Shown here in pieces: positions 1 to 7,427 of a stretch of 17,979 nucleotides of DNA; position 1 is the first letter of the stretch, and every line of letters starts with the position of its first letter. The translations under genes and the position numbers were made by a program. The notes below the pieces were generated by a model that did no database searches, was not told the origin of the DNA, and saw only the letters and a list, made by a program, of their open reading frames with translations. The stretch is from Oscillospiraceae bacterium UBA4632 (GTDB lineage Bacteria; Bacillota; Clostridia; Oscillospirales; Oscillospiraceae): contig DHMW01000003.1 in assembly GCA_002405995.1 (NCBI GenBank), positions 1 through 17,979 of the forward strand. Direction: 5' to 3'.

Positions 1-503
1 ACGATGTCCATGTCGGGGCCGTTTGCGGTCATGGGAATGGTGATGAGCTCAAAGCCGAAGCTCTCGGTGATCTTGAAATGGCGGTCGTAGCCCGGGGCGG
101 GGCAGAGCCACTTGAGCCCCTGCTGGCGGCACCACGGCGACTCGCTGTGCAGAAGCCCGTGGGTGTAGGCCTTGGAGATCGTGTCATACATGAGCTGGAG
201 GCTCGCGTTGCCGCCGGCAAAGACCTGCGAGGCCTTGCAGCCGAGGATCTCGGCAAAGAGCGCGCGGGCGCTTGCAAGGCCCTTGAGCTCGCCGTAGTTG
301 CGGGCGTCCACGCCGCCGTCGGTGCAGTCGGCAGGGTCGGCCAGCACCGTCAGGATGCCGCTGACCATGTCGAGCTGCGCTTTGCTCGGCTTGCCGCGCG
401 CCATGTTGAGCTTGAGGCCCTTGGCCTTCCAGCCCGCATACTCGGCGGCGACCTTGTCGTATTCCTGCTTCCGCTCTGCCGCGGTCAGATCCATATAAGC
501 CAT
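1..503 (-). CDS. PLP-dependent aminotransferase (class I/II fold, aspartate-aminotransferase-like), N-terminal part
   Basis: The N-terminal 167 residues of a fold-type I pyridoxal-phosphate aminotransferase; the gene runs off the left edge. The start ATG at 503-501 is preceded by AAGGGGA at a suitable distance and by a promoter at 539-567. Visible family features are an N-terminal helix, then LKLNMARGKPS (residues about 31-41), a GGVDARNYGELKG stretch, a predicted cofactor-phosphate loop region with FAGGNASLQLMYD, and WLCPAPGYDRH. This pattern matches the subgroup annotated in Clostridia as aspartate aminotransferase or MocR-like aminotransferase (Pfam Asp_aminotransf). Members of that group are about 420 residues long, so roughly 250 residues, including the Schiff-base lysine, lie outside the window. 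The amino-group donor cannot be told from this part. It is probably a housekeeping metabolic enzyme unrelated to the surface genes to its right. Confidence 0.85.
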   Translation of the reverse strand, partial: MAYMDLTAAERKQEYDKVAAEYAGWKAKGLKLNMARGKPSKAQLDMVSGILTVLADPADCTDGGVDARNYGELKGLASARALFAEILGCKASQVFAGGNASLQLMYDTISKAYTHGLLHSESPWCRQQGLKWLCPAPGYDRHFKITESFGFELITIPMTANGPDMDI

Positions 504-538
504 GGTACTTTCCCCTTCCGATCGATCAAAGTGGAATG

Positions 539-567
539 ATTATACCACGCCGGCGCACGGAAAACAA
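539..567 (-). promoter_or_regulatory. Promoter of the aminotransferase gene
   Basis: On the minus strand a perfect -10 box TATAAT (544-539) is preceded by TGG, giving an extended -10. A -35 box TTGTTT (567-562) sits exactly 17 bases upstream. The -10 box lies about 35 bases before the aminotransferase start codon and points at it. The -35 box matches only the TTG of the TTGACA consensus, but the extended -10 can compensate for that. Confidence 0.75.
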
Positions 568-608
568 GAGCCCATCTGCCGCAGGCCTGCCAAAATACGC
601 ATCCCCGC

Positions 609-845
609 TCATTGTGCAGGGCACTGCCGCCCCGTGTGGTCGATACTGTATTCCCCCGTCAGCAGGAGCTTGGAGATGGGCACGATGTCGTAGCCCTCAG
701 CCAGCAGATAGTCGAGGATATCCGGCAGCGCCTCGGGCGTGTGCTCGCCCGCGTTGTGGAACAGCACGATCGAGCCGCTCGTGACCTTGCCCGTCACGCG
801 CTTCGTGATCTCGCTCGCCGAAATGCCCTTCCAGTCCAGGCTATC
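609..845 (-). pseudogene. Polysaccharide deacetylase (NodB family), C-terminal remnant
   Basis: The minus-strand reading frame from 845 to the stop at 609 encodes about 78 residues that look like the tail of a clostridial polysaccharide deacetylase. It opens with DSLDWKG, continues with GSIVLFHNAGEHTPEALP and a YDIVPISKLLL strand, and ends with YSIDHTGRQ, a typical closing motif of secreted family members. The N-terminal half of the NodB domain, with the catalytic Asp-Asp and the metal-binding His-x3-His, is absent. Upstream of residue DSL the frame turns into low-complexity sequence with no resemblance to the family. There is no plausible start codon with a ribosome site at the boundary. I read it as a deletion remnant. 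The intact enzyme would have de-N-acetylated a cell-wall or surface glycan. The breakpoint lies next to a perfect 20-base palindrome (866-885). Confidence 0.7.
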
Positions 846-865
846 CCCACCGGCAGCGGTTGGAA

Positions 866-885
866 GCGCCTGCCGCGGCAGGCGC
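866..885. repeat. Perfect 20-base palindrome
   Basis: The sequence GCGCCTGCCG is followed directly by its exact reverse complement CGGCAGGCGC. It lies about 20 bases outside the point where resemblance to the deacetylase family ends, and immediately before the hairpin at 886-906. It could be a cruciform-prone deletion endpoint, a protein-binding dyad or part of an old terminator. The sequence alone does not decide. Confidence 0.6.
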
Positions 886-913
886 CGCGGCGCCACATCC
901 GCCGCGCTTTTTT
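886..913 (+). terminator. Possible rho-independent terminator upstream of the SLH gene
   Basis: A seven-pair GC-only stem (CGCGGCG at 886-892 with CGCCGCG at 900-906, seven-base loop) is followed by C and six T residues (908-913), reading on the plus strand. No intact plus-strand gene lies to its left in the window. It may insulate the SLH gene from upstream transcription, or be left over from the sequence lost beside the truncated deacetylase gene. Confidence 0.4.
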
Positions 914-1012
914 CCGCAGGTCTCTGCAAAGCACCGGCGGACGAGATAAAGAACCGTTTATAACATGTGACCAAATAATATCGAGTACCATCTTCCCTTT
1001 TTTAACGCAATG

Positions 1013-1021
1013 TGGTATATT
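1013..1021 (+). promoter_or_regulatory. Probable extended -10 promoter of the SLH-protein gene
   Basis: TGG followed by TATATT (1016-1021) forms an extended -10 element in a locally AT-rich stretch (about 955-1050) that stands out against the GC-rich surroundings. No good -35 box is found at 17 bases. The element lies about 35 bases before the GTG start at 1056, and a strong ribosome site (AAGGAGA, about 1042-1048) lies between them. Confidence 0.55.
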
Positions 1022-1055
1022 TATATCAATTACATTAAAGTAAGGAGATGCATCT

Positions 1056-4000
1056 GTGAAAAAACGAGTGATCAGTCTTGTTCTTGCGGTCATGATGATT
1101 TTGACCATACTCCCTACTTCCGCGTCTGCCAATTCAGTCCCGACGCTGAAGGCCGCCTACTCCTGGACCGATAAACTGAGCGATTCCTTTGCTGCCAGCG
1201 TGCTCAGCCATATCGAGGTAAAATTTTATCTCGATGACGGTGATAGCGAAAGCGATAACGAGGTCGTTCCCCCGTCTGCACTGACGCTTCCGGATTTTCT
1301 CGAGTTTGAAAGCTCATCTGAGAGCGGTATGTGTGTCATTTACGCCGCGCGCACCGGTTCGGGTGAGATCACCTATACGAAGGATAACGTGACCTACACA
1401 CTGCCGGTCACGGTCAGCCTGCCCGAGCTCGGCATCTATACCTCGACGGATTTCACCGAGGCAAACCTTGTGGAGACGTTCAGACTGTCCGCCTCGAATA
1501 AGGAGTTCTATGTCGCGCTTGCCCCTGAATTGGTGGAGCAGGGCTATAAAATGACCTCCGTCGAGGACAATCTCGATGACGGGATCCAGACGCCCAGCAT
1601 CACGACCGTCGCGAAGGCCGCCGTTTCCGATGACGGCAGATATGCAGCCGTTCGGGTCACCAATTCCGCTGCCGACGGCAGCTATCATTTCCGCGCGACC
1701 GTGAGCCTGCCTGATAATGGCGGCACTGGGAAATTCGGGCGCGGCCTGACCATCGAAAACGATATGCCGAAGCTCTACTTCCGCTACGCGGAAAACCGTA
1801 ACGGCGAGTGGACGCTCAGCGACAACATGAGCATCGAGCTCGGCTGCGTCCCCGGCTTTGATTACTACGGCTGCTTCTACTATGACAGCAGGAGCGATAT
1901 TGAAAACGGCAGCGCCGAGCCCATCAGCGCGGACGCTCTCAGCTTCCCGGCGTATCTGACCGCAGCGGAGGGCAGCACGTTTGACTCAAATCTCGACGGC
2001 ATCGTCCGCATACACGTCAGCCGCTTCGCGGCAGCCGATGATACGAGCGAAATTACATGCGTCCGCGGCGGCGTGACCCTCGCCTTCTCCGCCGCGACCG
2101 CGCTCCCTGATATCGGCTTCTACACAGCGCCGAACGCGAGCGAGGATGCATTCATCTATGAGGGCAAGCCGTTCACGGTCACCGAAAACGGCCGCACGGT
2201 CTACCTCTGCACGAAGGACTCCGACACGACGATCACCGGTATCAGCCAATGGTATACTCCCGAGCAGGAGGATCTTTTCGACGTAACGCTCAGCTCTGAC
2301 GGCTCCTACCTCCAGCTTACGCTGAAGGAAGGCGCGAGCGTCCCGAGCTTCAATGTCGGCGTTCGCGTCGATCTCAGCGTGAGCCGCGACGGCCACACGC
2401 AGACCTACTGGAATGGGACTCAGCTTCCTCTCAAAAACGGCATTCCGTCGCTGATGGCCCGCTATCTCGATTGGGACGATTCCACGCAGAAATGGGTCCT
2501 TGCCGAAAGCCAGAGGCTCCAGACCTCGCTCACCCTCTCAAGCGGAGATTACTATGCAACCGCCTTCTTCTACGGAACAGAGGAAAGCTGTATTCCCGTG
2601 GACTTCAGCGACCTCAGCTTCCCCAACGGTGTGATCCGCGGCTATGAGGAGAACGGCGCTGTCATGCTCCAAACGATCGCTTATGAGGGCACCGGCACCG
2701 TGACCTACGAAAAGGACGGCGTTTCCGCATCGCTCCCCGTGACCGTTACGCCGCCCCGCTTCGGTCTTTACAGCAGCAGCACCGCAAGCGCAGGGGCCTA
2801 TCTTGGCAGCGAGGTCAGCGTCGGCAGCGAGGGCGGCACGTTCTACATCGTTGCCGCCGACGGCTTTAAGCACTTTACGGTCAGAGAGATCTGGTTCAAC
2901 GGTCCGTCGGACAGCCACGACGCGACGGATGCCTTTGCTGTCACCTATTCTGACGACGGCTCCTACGCGACGCTCGCGGCCAGGGCGGACGCTCTGCCGA
3001 TGGGCGGCAGCTACAGGATCTCGCTCGAAGGCGCCGGCTTCGGCGGTTCTTTTGAGTTTACGCTCGCCCGCACCGATCTTCCCGCGCTGACGACCCCGAC
3101 GGGGCTTTCGTGGCATACAGAATACACATATTACGACGGAGAGGACGGCAGCGAGGAAGAATCCTATCCGCGCATGGGCGTTATGAGCTTTATGCCCGGC
3201 GCAGCGACGCAGAACCGCTTTACCATTGAGCTTTACTCCTCCGCCGATAACTACACGGCGCCGGTCCTGGATCAGGAATGGCACTTCGGCGATACGAACC
3301 GCGCGTCACACTTCAGCGTCAGCAGCTTTATCTACGAAGATCTTCCGAGCGGCACCTATAAGTTCCGTGTCCGCGCGCTCGGCGACGGCGCCAAATATAA
3401 CAACAGCGAATGGAGCGAGCTGTCCGCGGAGTGGGCCTATACACGCCCGTCTCAGCAGCTGAAAGCGCCGGACGCCGCCGATTTCAATTGGGTAAAGCAG
3501 TCCGGCCGCTACGCCTCTTCGTGGAAGACCACCGGCGAGAACGCCGCTGTTTACTATGAGATCGAATGGTACGTTGATAATAACAATCAGCGCAGAAGCT
3601 CCAACTTTGATATCTTTGCAAGCAATGCTATTGACGGCGTGCTCACCGCAGAGCTTCAGGATGACCTTCTGCAGGAGAGCGGCAACGACAATATCTACTT
3701 CCGCGTCCGCGCCATCCCGAGCGACATCACGGAATACCGCGTCAGCGAGTACTCCGGTTACAGCGAGCCGTTCGACGCGAGCAAGGTCACGGACTCCGTG
3801 AACGATAAGCTGGACAAGATCATTGACAGCACTCCGTCCTCCGGCGGTGACATTGCTACTGTCAAGCAGGTTCAGGACGCTCTCAAAAATGACACCGAGG
3901 ATCTCCACACCGCCATGGCGGCAGATCTTGACGGCACCGGCGGTCAGCCCTCCGGCACGCTTGAGAATATTGAAAAGCTTGAACAAGCCGTCTCCGGTGC

Positions 4001-5324
4001 GGTCACTTCGAAGGTCGAAGTAGCGAACGACGCGCCCCAGGAGATACGAAACATCGAGGAAGATGTTACGATGATCGGTGCGGCGCTCAACGCTGCCGCT
4101 GACAGCTCCTCCACCGAAGCGCCGTCCGTCACACTTAAGATCGGCAAGCCGGACGAGGATATCGTTATCGATAAGCAGCAGCACAACGCCGTTCAGTTCT
4201 CCATGAAGCTCAGCGGCGCGGTCGATCGTGACAGCAATGGCGAAAACGGCCAGCAGCTCATCGTCCCCATCCTCATCGACATGCCGGTGCCCGAGGGCAT
4301 CAATCCCGGCTTCCTTGTGATCCTCCACAAGCTCTCGAGCGGTGCGATCGAGCAGATCCGCCCGAGCATTTACTTCAATGAAACGGATGGCCGCAGCCAT
4401 GCCAGATTCGTCGTCAGCAGCTTCAGCGACTTCGCTTTCGTTGAGTACAGCTTCGGCTTTGAAACGGATGCGCTGACGAAGTACACGGACAGCGGCGCGT
4501 TCACACTGACGGCAAGCAGGAACGCCAAGGGCAGCACCGTGCGCTATGAGAGCAGCGACCCGTCCGTTGCAAGCGTTGACCCGGAAAGCGGCCTTGTGAC
4601 CATTCACAAGGCAGGCAAGGTGACGATCACCGCCACTGCCTCTGAGACGGACGTTTACCCCGAGGCCTATGCCAGCTATGAGCTGACCGTAACGGCGGCG
4701 CCGGTCATCACCCCCGGCACGGCGACTGGTACGGCGACCGGCACCAAGCCCGACACCAAGCCGGATGACGGGGACAAGCCCGCTTTCGCCGACGTACCGA
4801 GCGGCGCGTACTACGCCGGTGCGGTGGAGTGGGCGGTCGCCAACGGCGTCACCTCCGGCATGGCCGACACGGTCTTCGCGCCGAACGATACCTGCACCCG
4901 CGCCCAGATGGTCACCTTCCTCTGGCGCGCTGCCGGCAGCCCCGAGCCGAAGTCCGCGGCCACCGCGTTCGCCGACGTGAACAGCAGCGGCTACTACGCC
5001 AAGGCGGTCGCCTGGGCTGTCGAGCAGGGCATCACCACCGGCACGAGCACGACGGTATTCGACCCGAGCGCCCCCTGCACCCGTGCGCAGGTCGTCACCT
5101 TCCTCTTCCGCGCTGCCGCTGCGCAGGGCATGACGGCGGTAACGCTGGAGGAAAATCTCTCCGCCTTCTCCGACCGTGCGCAGATCCCCTCCTACGCCGT
5201 GTCCGCGATGAACTGGGCGGTCGGCCAGGGGATCCTGCAGGGCAGCGGCGGCAAGCTGATGCCGAACGACGACTGCACGCGCGCGCAGATCGTAACGTTC
5301 CTCTACCGTTATTTCGTAAAATGA
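1056..5324 (+). CDS. Secreted multidomain SLH-anchored surface protein
   Basis: A 1422-residue exported protein. The start is GTG at 1056, eight bases after AGGAGA. A signal peptide (MKKR, a hydrophobic core, then SASA) is probably cut after residue 25. Residues about 27-237, 238-462 and 463-674 are three diverged copies of one unit. Each has a late LGIYTS, IGFYTA or FGLYSS motif and a DDG(S/R)Y motif. Two FN3-like segments follow (about 676-795 and 800-910), then a helical, possibly coiled-coil stretch (about 910-975). Next are a beta domain (about 1040-1133), a Big_2-type Ig domain (about 1134-1215), a Thr/Pro/Asp linker, and three SLH repeats at the C-terminus (about 1243-1300, 1308-1365, 1372-1422). 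SLH repeats bind pyruvylated secondary wall polymer and hold the protein on the cell surface. No catalytic domain is recognised, so an adhesin, S-layer-associated or glycan-binding role is an inference. It is transcribed alone. Confidence 0.9.
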   Translation: MKKRVISLVLAVMMILTILPTSASANSVPTLKAAYSWTDKLSDSFAASVLSHIEVKFYLDDGDSESDNEVVPPSALTLPDFLEFESSSESGMCVIYAARTGSGEITYTKDNVTYTLPVTVSLPELGIYTSTDFTEANLVETFRLSASNKEFYVALAPELVEQGYKMTSVEDNLDDGIQTPSITTVAKAAVSDDGRYAAVRVTNSAADGSYHFRATVSLPDNGGTGKFGRGLTIENDMPKLYFRYAENRNGEWTLSDNMSIELGCVPGFDYYGCFYYDSRSDIENGSAEPISADALSFPAYLTAAEGSTFDSNLDGIVRIHVSRFAAADDTSEITCVRGGVTLAFSAATALPDIGFYTAPNASEDAFIYEGKPFTVTENGRTVYLCTKDSDTTITGISQWYTPEQEDLFDVTLSSDGSYLQLTLKEGASVPSFNVGVRVDLSVSRDGHTQTYWNGTQLPLKNGIPSLMARYLDWDDSTQKWVLAESQRLQTSLTLSSGDYYATAFFYGTEESCIPVDFSDLSFPNGVIRGYEENGAVMLQTIAYEGTGTVTYEKDGVSASLPVTVTPPRFGLYSSSTASAGAYLGSEVSVGSEGGTFYIVAADGFKHFTVREIWFNGPSDSHDATDAFAVTYSDDGSYATLAARADALPMGGSYRISLEGAGFGGSFEFTLARTDLPALTTPTGLSWHTEYTYYDGEDGSEEESYPRMGVMSFMPGAATQNRFTIELYSSADNYTAPVLDQEWHFGDTNRASHFSVSSFIYEDLPSGTYKFRVRALGDGAKYNNSEWSELSAEWAYTRPSQQLKAPDAADFNWVKQSGRYASSWKTTGENAAVYYEIEWYVDNNNQRRSSNFDIFASNAIDGVLTAELQDDLLQESGNDNIYFRVRAIPSDITEYRVSEYSGYSEPFDASKVTDSVNDKLDKIIDSTPSSGGDIATVKQVQDALKNDTEDLHTAMAADLDGTGGQPSGTLENIEKLEQAVSGAVTSKVEVANDAPQEIRNIEEDVTMIGAALNAAADSSSTEAPSVTLKIGKPDEDIVIDKQQHNAVQFSMKLSGAVDRDSNGENGQQLIVPILIDMPVPEGINPGFLVILHKLSSGAIEQIRPSIYFNETDGRSHARFVVSSFSDFAFVEYSFGFETDALTKYTDSGAFTLTASRNAKGSTVRYESSDPSVASVDPESGLVTIHKAGKVTITATASETDVYPEAYASYELTVTAAPVITPGTATGTATGTKPDTKPDDGDKPAFADVPSGAYYAGAVEWAVANGVTSGMADTVFAPNDTCTRAQMVTFLWRAAGSPEPKSAATAFADVNSSGYYAKAVAWAVEQGITTGTSTTVFDPSAPCTRAQVVTFLFRAAAAQGMTAVTLEENLSAFSDRAQIPSYAVSAMNWAVGQGILQGSGGKLMPNDDCTRAQIVTFLYRYFVK

Positions 5325-5731
5325 CCGGGGAGCGCGGACAAAAGCCGGGCTTTTCAGCTTAATTACCCGATACATCGTTGTGAGATGAAGATCGCCTTAT
5401 CGCTTCTTCGGCCCCGGCGACGCGATGCTTACCGGAGGCGCGACACCCTCCAAGACAGAAAGCAGCAAAAAGCCAAGGCTTTTGCGGAATACTGCGCAAC
5501 CGGCGCGAAGCTTTGAAATACCGCCTCTGCCACGCGGCAGGGGCGGTATTTTTCATATCGGGCAGTCCTGGGCCCGCTCGATCGTGGGCTTCATAAAGGC
5601 AGCGGCGGCCGCCGGAAGCAGGGATCTGCTTATGGGCGATCGCCCGCTCTCCGGTAACAGGCTGTCCATCGAGCCAAACCGGCATATCCTTCCTCTTCGC
5701 CTCATAGGCTCTTTCAAAGGAGCTGAATGTC
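5325..5731. other. Non-coding stretch between the SLH gene and the recombinase module
   Basis: I see no convincing gene here. It holds two short AT-ended palindromes, AAAAGCC-G-GGCTTTT (5340-5354) and a similar AAAAGCC-AA-GGCTTTT shortly before the main terminator at 5516-5553. The loops are too short for good terminators. From 5560 to 5731 both strands stay open in at least one frame, but no frame has a ribosome site together with a recognisable product. One boundary of the recombinase-bearing DNA may lie in this stretch, but no attachment site or repeat pair is visible. Confidence 0.5.
5516..5553 (+). terminator. Strong rho-independent terminator after the SLH gene
   Basis: A 16-base arm (5516-5531, AAATACCGCCTCTGCC) pairs with 5536-5551 with a single G-T wobble around an ACGC loop, and the 3' arm runs into TTTTT (5549-5553). 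The A residues at the left end would also give a U-run on the minus strand, so it may work in both directions. It lies about 190 bases past the SLH stop codon. That leaves an unusually long 3' untranslated segment if this is the real end. Confidence 0.85.
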
Positions 5732-5842
5732 ATGAATATCAAAAATTCATTTACGACCGCAGACCCCGCCGAACGCGCCGCGCGCCAGGCGGCGATCTGC
5801 CGCCGCTGTCTGCTGCTGCTTGCCGCCCGCGCGCGGAGGTGA
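5732..5842 (+). CDS. Small 36-residue protein just upstream of the recombinase
   Basis: A 36-codon ORF with ATG at 5732 and a good ribosome site (AAAGGAG, eight bases upstream). Its TGA (5840-5842) lies inside the GGAGGTGA ribosome site of the recombinase, four bases before that gene's ATG, so the two are probably translationally coupled. The product begins MNIKNSFTTADPAERAARQ and continues with a short hydrophobic run, CLLLL, between arginines. I do not recognise a family. It could be a small accessory protein of the recombinase or simply a coupling leader peptide. Support is the ribosome site and the spacing, not similarity. Confidence 0.6.
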   Translation: MNIKNSFTTADPAERAARQAAICRRCLLLLAARARR

Positions 5843-5846
5843 GCAC

Positions 5847-7292
5847 ATGGACGCCATTTACGCCCGCCAGTCTGTTGAGAAAAAGGACAGTCTGTCCATC
5901 GAAGGCCAGATCGAGCTCTGCCGAAGGTTCACGCAGCCCGAAGCCCTTGTGTTTCAGGACAGGGGCTTCTCCGGCAAAAACACAAAGCGTCCCGCCTTTA
6001 CAGAGCTGATCCAGGCTGTGGAGGCGGGAAAAATCCAGAAAATCGTCGTCTACCGGATCGACCGCTTCAGCCGCTCGCTCGCGGATTTCACATCGCTCTG
6101 GGAACTGCTGCGCGAAAACGGAGTCGAGTTCCAATCCGTCACGGAGCAGTTTGATACCTCCTCCCCGATGGGCCGCGCCATGCTGCATATCGTGATGACC
6201 TTCGCACAGCTCGAGCGCGAGACGACCGCCGCGCGGGTGCGCGACAACTACGTTCACCGCGTCTCCCTCGGCGCATGGCCGGGCGGTCCCGCCCCCTACG
6301 GCTACACGCTCTCCAAGGCAGAGAGCGGCGGGCGCAGGGTCTCGGCCCTGACCGCAGATGAAAACGCCGCCACCGTCCGCCGCATCTTTGAGGAATATGA
6401 CGAACCGGAGGCAACGCTCCGCAGCCTTGCCAGGGCCCTGACCGGCGAGGGCATTCACGGTCCGAAGCGCGCGGCATGGGACAACGTCACGCTCTCGCGT
6501 ATTCTGCGCAATCCCGTCTATGTGCAGGCGGACACGGACGTTTTCTTTCACTACTCCATGCAGGGAGTGCCGGTCCGCCAGCCGCCCGAAGCATTTGACG
6601 GCACGCATGCCTGCATCCTGATCGGCAAGCGCAGCCGCAGCCGCGGAAAATACAGCAAGCAGACGGAGCAGCTTTTATCCCTCGCCACCCACGAGGGCAT
6701 CATCCCCGCCCCGCTCTGGCTGCGTGTGCAGGACAAGCTCTCCTGCCAGGCCCAGCTCCCCCGCGCAAACGCAGGAAAGTATTCGTGGCTGACCGGTCTT
6801 CTCAAATGCGCAAAATGCGGCTATGCGCTCAAGGTCAATTACCTGAAAAGCGAGCAGCGCTGCAAGCTGATCTGTTCAGGGCGCAGCAACTTCGGCAGCT
6901 GCGATGCGGTCATCGGCACCGACCTGCGCGAGCTGGAGGACTATATCGCGCGCGAATTGCAGCGCATACTGGACGCCTGCTCCCCTGAGCTTCCAGCCGC
7001 CGCGGATCACGCGCAGGCAGAAGCCGCTCTGGCCATTGAACAGAAGATCGACCGTCTGGTCGCGGCGCTCGCCGAAAGCAGCGATATCTCCGCTGCATAC
7101 ATATCAAAACAGATCGAGCGGCTGCACGCCGAACGCGAGCGCCTGCTGCGCGCCGTCCCGCCCCCCACGCCGCAGCCGCAGCGCCCGGACTTTTTCCGCG
7201 CATCCTTCGATGAAAAGAAGCTCGTTGCGGCGGAATTTATCGCACGCATCGAGCTGGAAGGGGAAAATGTGAATATTTTATGGAAAGCCTGA
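5847..7292 (+). CDS. Large serine recombinase (resolvase/invertase N-terminal domain)
   Basis: A 481-residue site-specific DNA recombinase. ATG at 5847 is chosen over an in-frame TTG at 5820 because GGAGGTGA precedes it directly and residues then start with the resolvase strand MDAIYARQS. Visible parts: catalytic Ser9 and Arg7 in YARQS, SLSIEGQ, the YRIDRFSRS motif (about 69-77), LERETTAARVRDN (about 122-134), a Recombinase domain starting at GGPAPYGY (about 146-153), a zinc ribbon with Cys321, Cys324, Cys343 and Cys352, and a charged, probably coiled-coil segment (about 385-430). The family cuts both strands through a Ser-DNA link and performs excision, integration or inversion. The length is typical of clostridial transposon or skin-element recombinases. 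No partner mobility genes, cargo or att sites are visible, so it may be solitary. The stop codon lies within its terminator stem. Confidence 0.92.
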   Translation: MDAIYARQSVEKKDSLSIEGQIELCRRFTQPEALVFQDRGFSGKNTKRPAFTELIQAVEAGKIQKIVVYRIDRFSRSLADFTSLWELLRENGVEFQSVTEQFDTSSPMGRAMLHIVMTFAQLERETTAARVRDNYVHRVSLGAWPGGPAPYGYTLSKAESGGRRVSALTADENAATVRRIFEEYDEPEATLRSLARALTGEGIHGPKRAAWDNVTLSRILRNPVYVQADTDVFFHYSMQGVPVRQPPEAFDGTHACILIGKRSRSRGKYSKQTEQLLSLATHEGIIPAPLWLRVQDKLSCQAQLPRANAGKYSWLTGLLKCAKCGYALKVNYLKSEQRCKLICSGRSNFGSCDAVIGTDLRELEDYIARELQRILDACSPELPAAADHAQAEAALAIEQKIDRLVAALAESSDISAAYISKQIERLHAERERLLRAVPPPTPQPQRPDFFRASFDEKKLVAAEFIARIELEGENVNILWKA

Positions 7293-7328
7293 CGGTCCCG
7301 GCGCATTTGTCCGGGACCGTCAGACTTT
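7289..7328 (+). terminator. Terminator of the recombinase gene, possibly shared with the convergent operon
   Basis: A perfect 13-pair stem (CTGACGGTCCCGG at 7289-7301 with its exact complement at 7311-7323, nine-base loop) is followed by ACTTTTGG. The left arm contains the recombinase TGA stop (7290-7292). The run of four T residues is short. On the minus strand the same stem is followed by GCTTTCC, so it may also help end the convergent galE transcript. Confidence 0.75.
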
Positions 7329-7427
7329 TGGCTCTTAACTATTTTTCTCGGCTGCGATCCCTGCCATCCGTTCGACAAGGCAGGGCGAGGGAGCTGCCCG
7401 CCATCGCCCACTGTGGGAGCGTCTCTT
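7293..7427. other. Convergent intergenic stretch between recombinase and galE-like gene
   Basis: This 135-base gap separates two genes that end towards each other. Besides the hairpin that starts at 7289 it holds CCCTGCC and GGCAGGG (around 7358-7385) as a seven-pair inverted repeat with a 13-base loop, without a T-run on either side. I see no gene and no clear separate terminator for the long minus-strand operon. Confidence 0.45.

Noticed and set aside
5340..5354. AAAAGCC-G-GGCTTTT as terminator directly behind the SLH gene
   Set aside because: The loop would be one base, or the stem only five pairs with few GC pairs. It is weak compared with the hairpin at 5516-5551.
3306..5375. A long minus-strand open frame (689 codons) opposite the SLH gene
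   Set aside because: It is the mirror of a GC-rich coding gene. It is Arg/Ala/Gly/Val-rich without domains or a ribosome site, while the plus strand has clear Big_2 and SLH repeats.
5359..5733. Minus-strand open frame starting near 5733 with a protein-like beginning (FERAYEAKRKDMPVWLDGQ)
   Set aside because: It runs through the strong terminator hairpin at 5516-5551, overlaps the better supported 36-codon ORF and has no clear ribosome site. The first 60 residues look somewhat protein-like, so a decayed gene cannot be fully excluded.
5820..5846. Upstream TTG start of the recombinase (nine extra residues)
   Set aside because: It overlaps the small ORF, has no ribosome site, and would place residues before the conserved N-terminal strand. 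ATG at 5847 follows GGAGGTGA.
7289..7323. Inverted repeat as recombination (att or inversion) site of the recombinase
   Set aside because: A perfect GC stem overlapping the stop codon and followed by T residues is better explained as a terminator. No partner copy is seen near 5516-5731.
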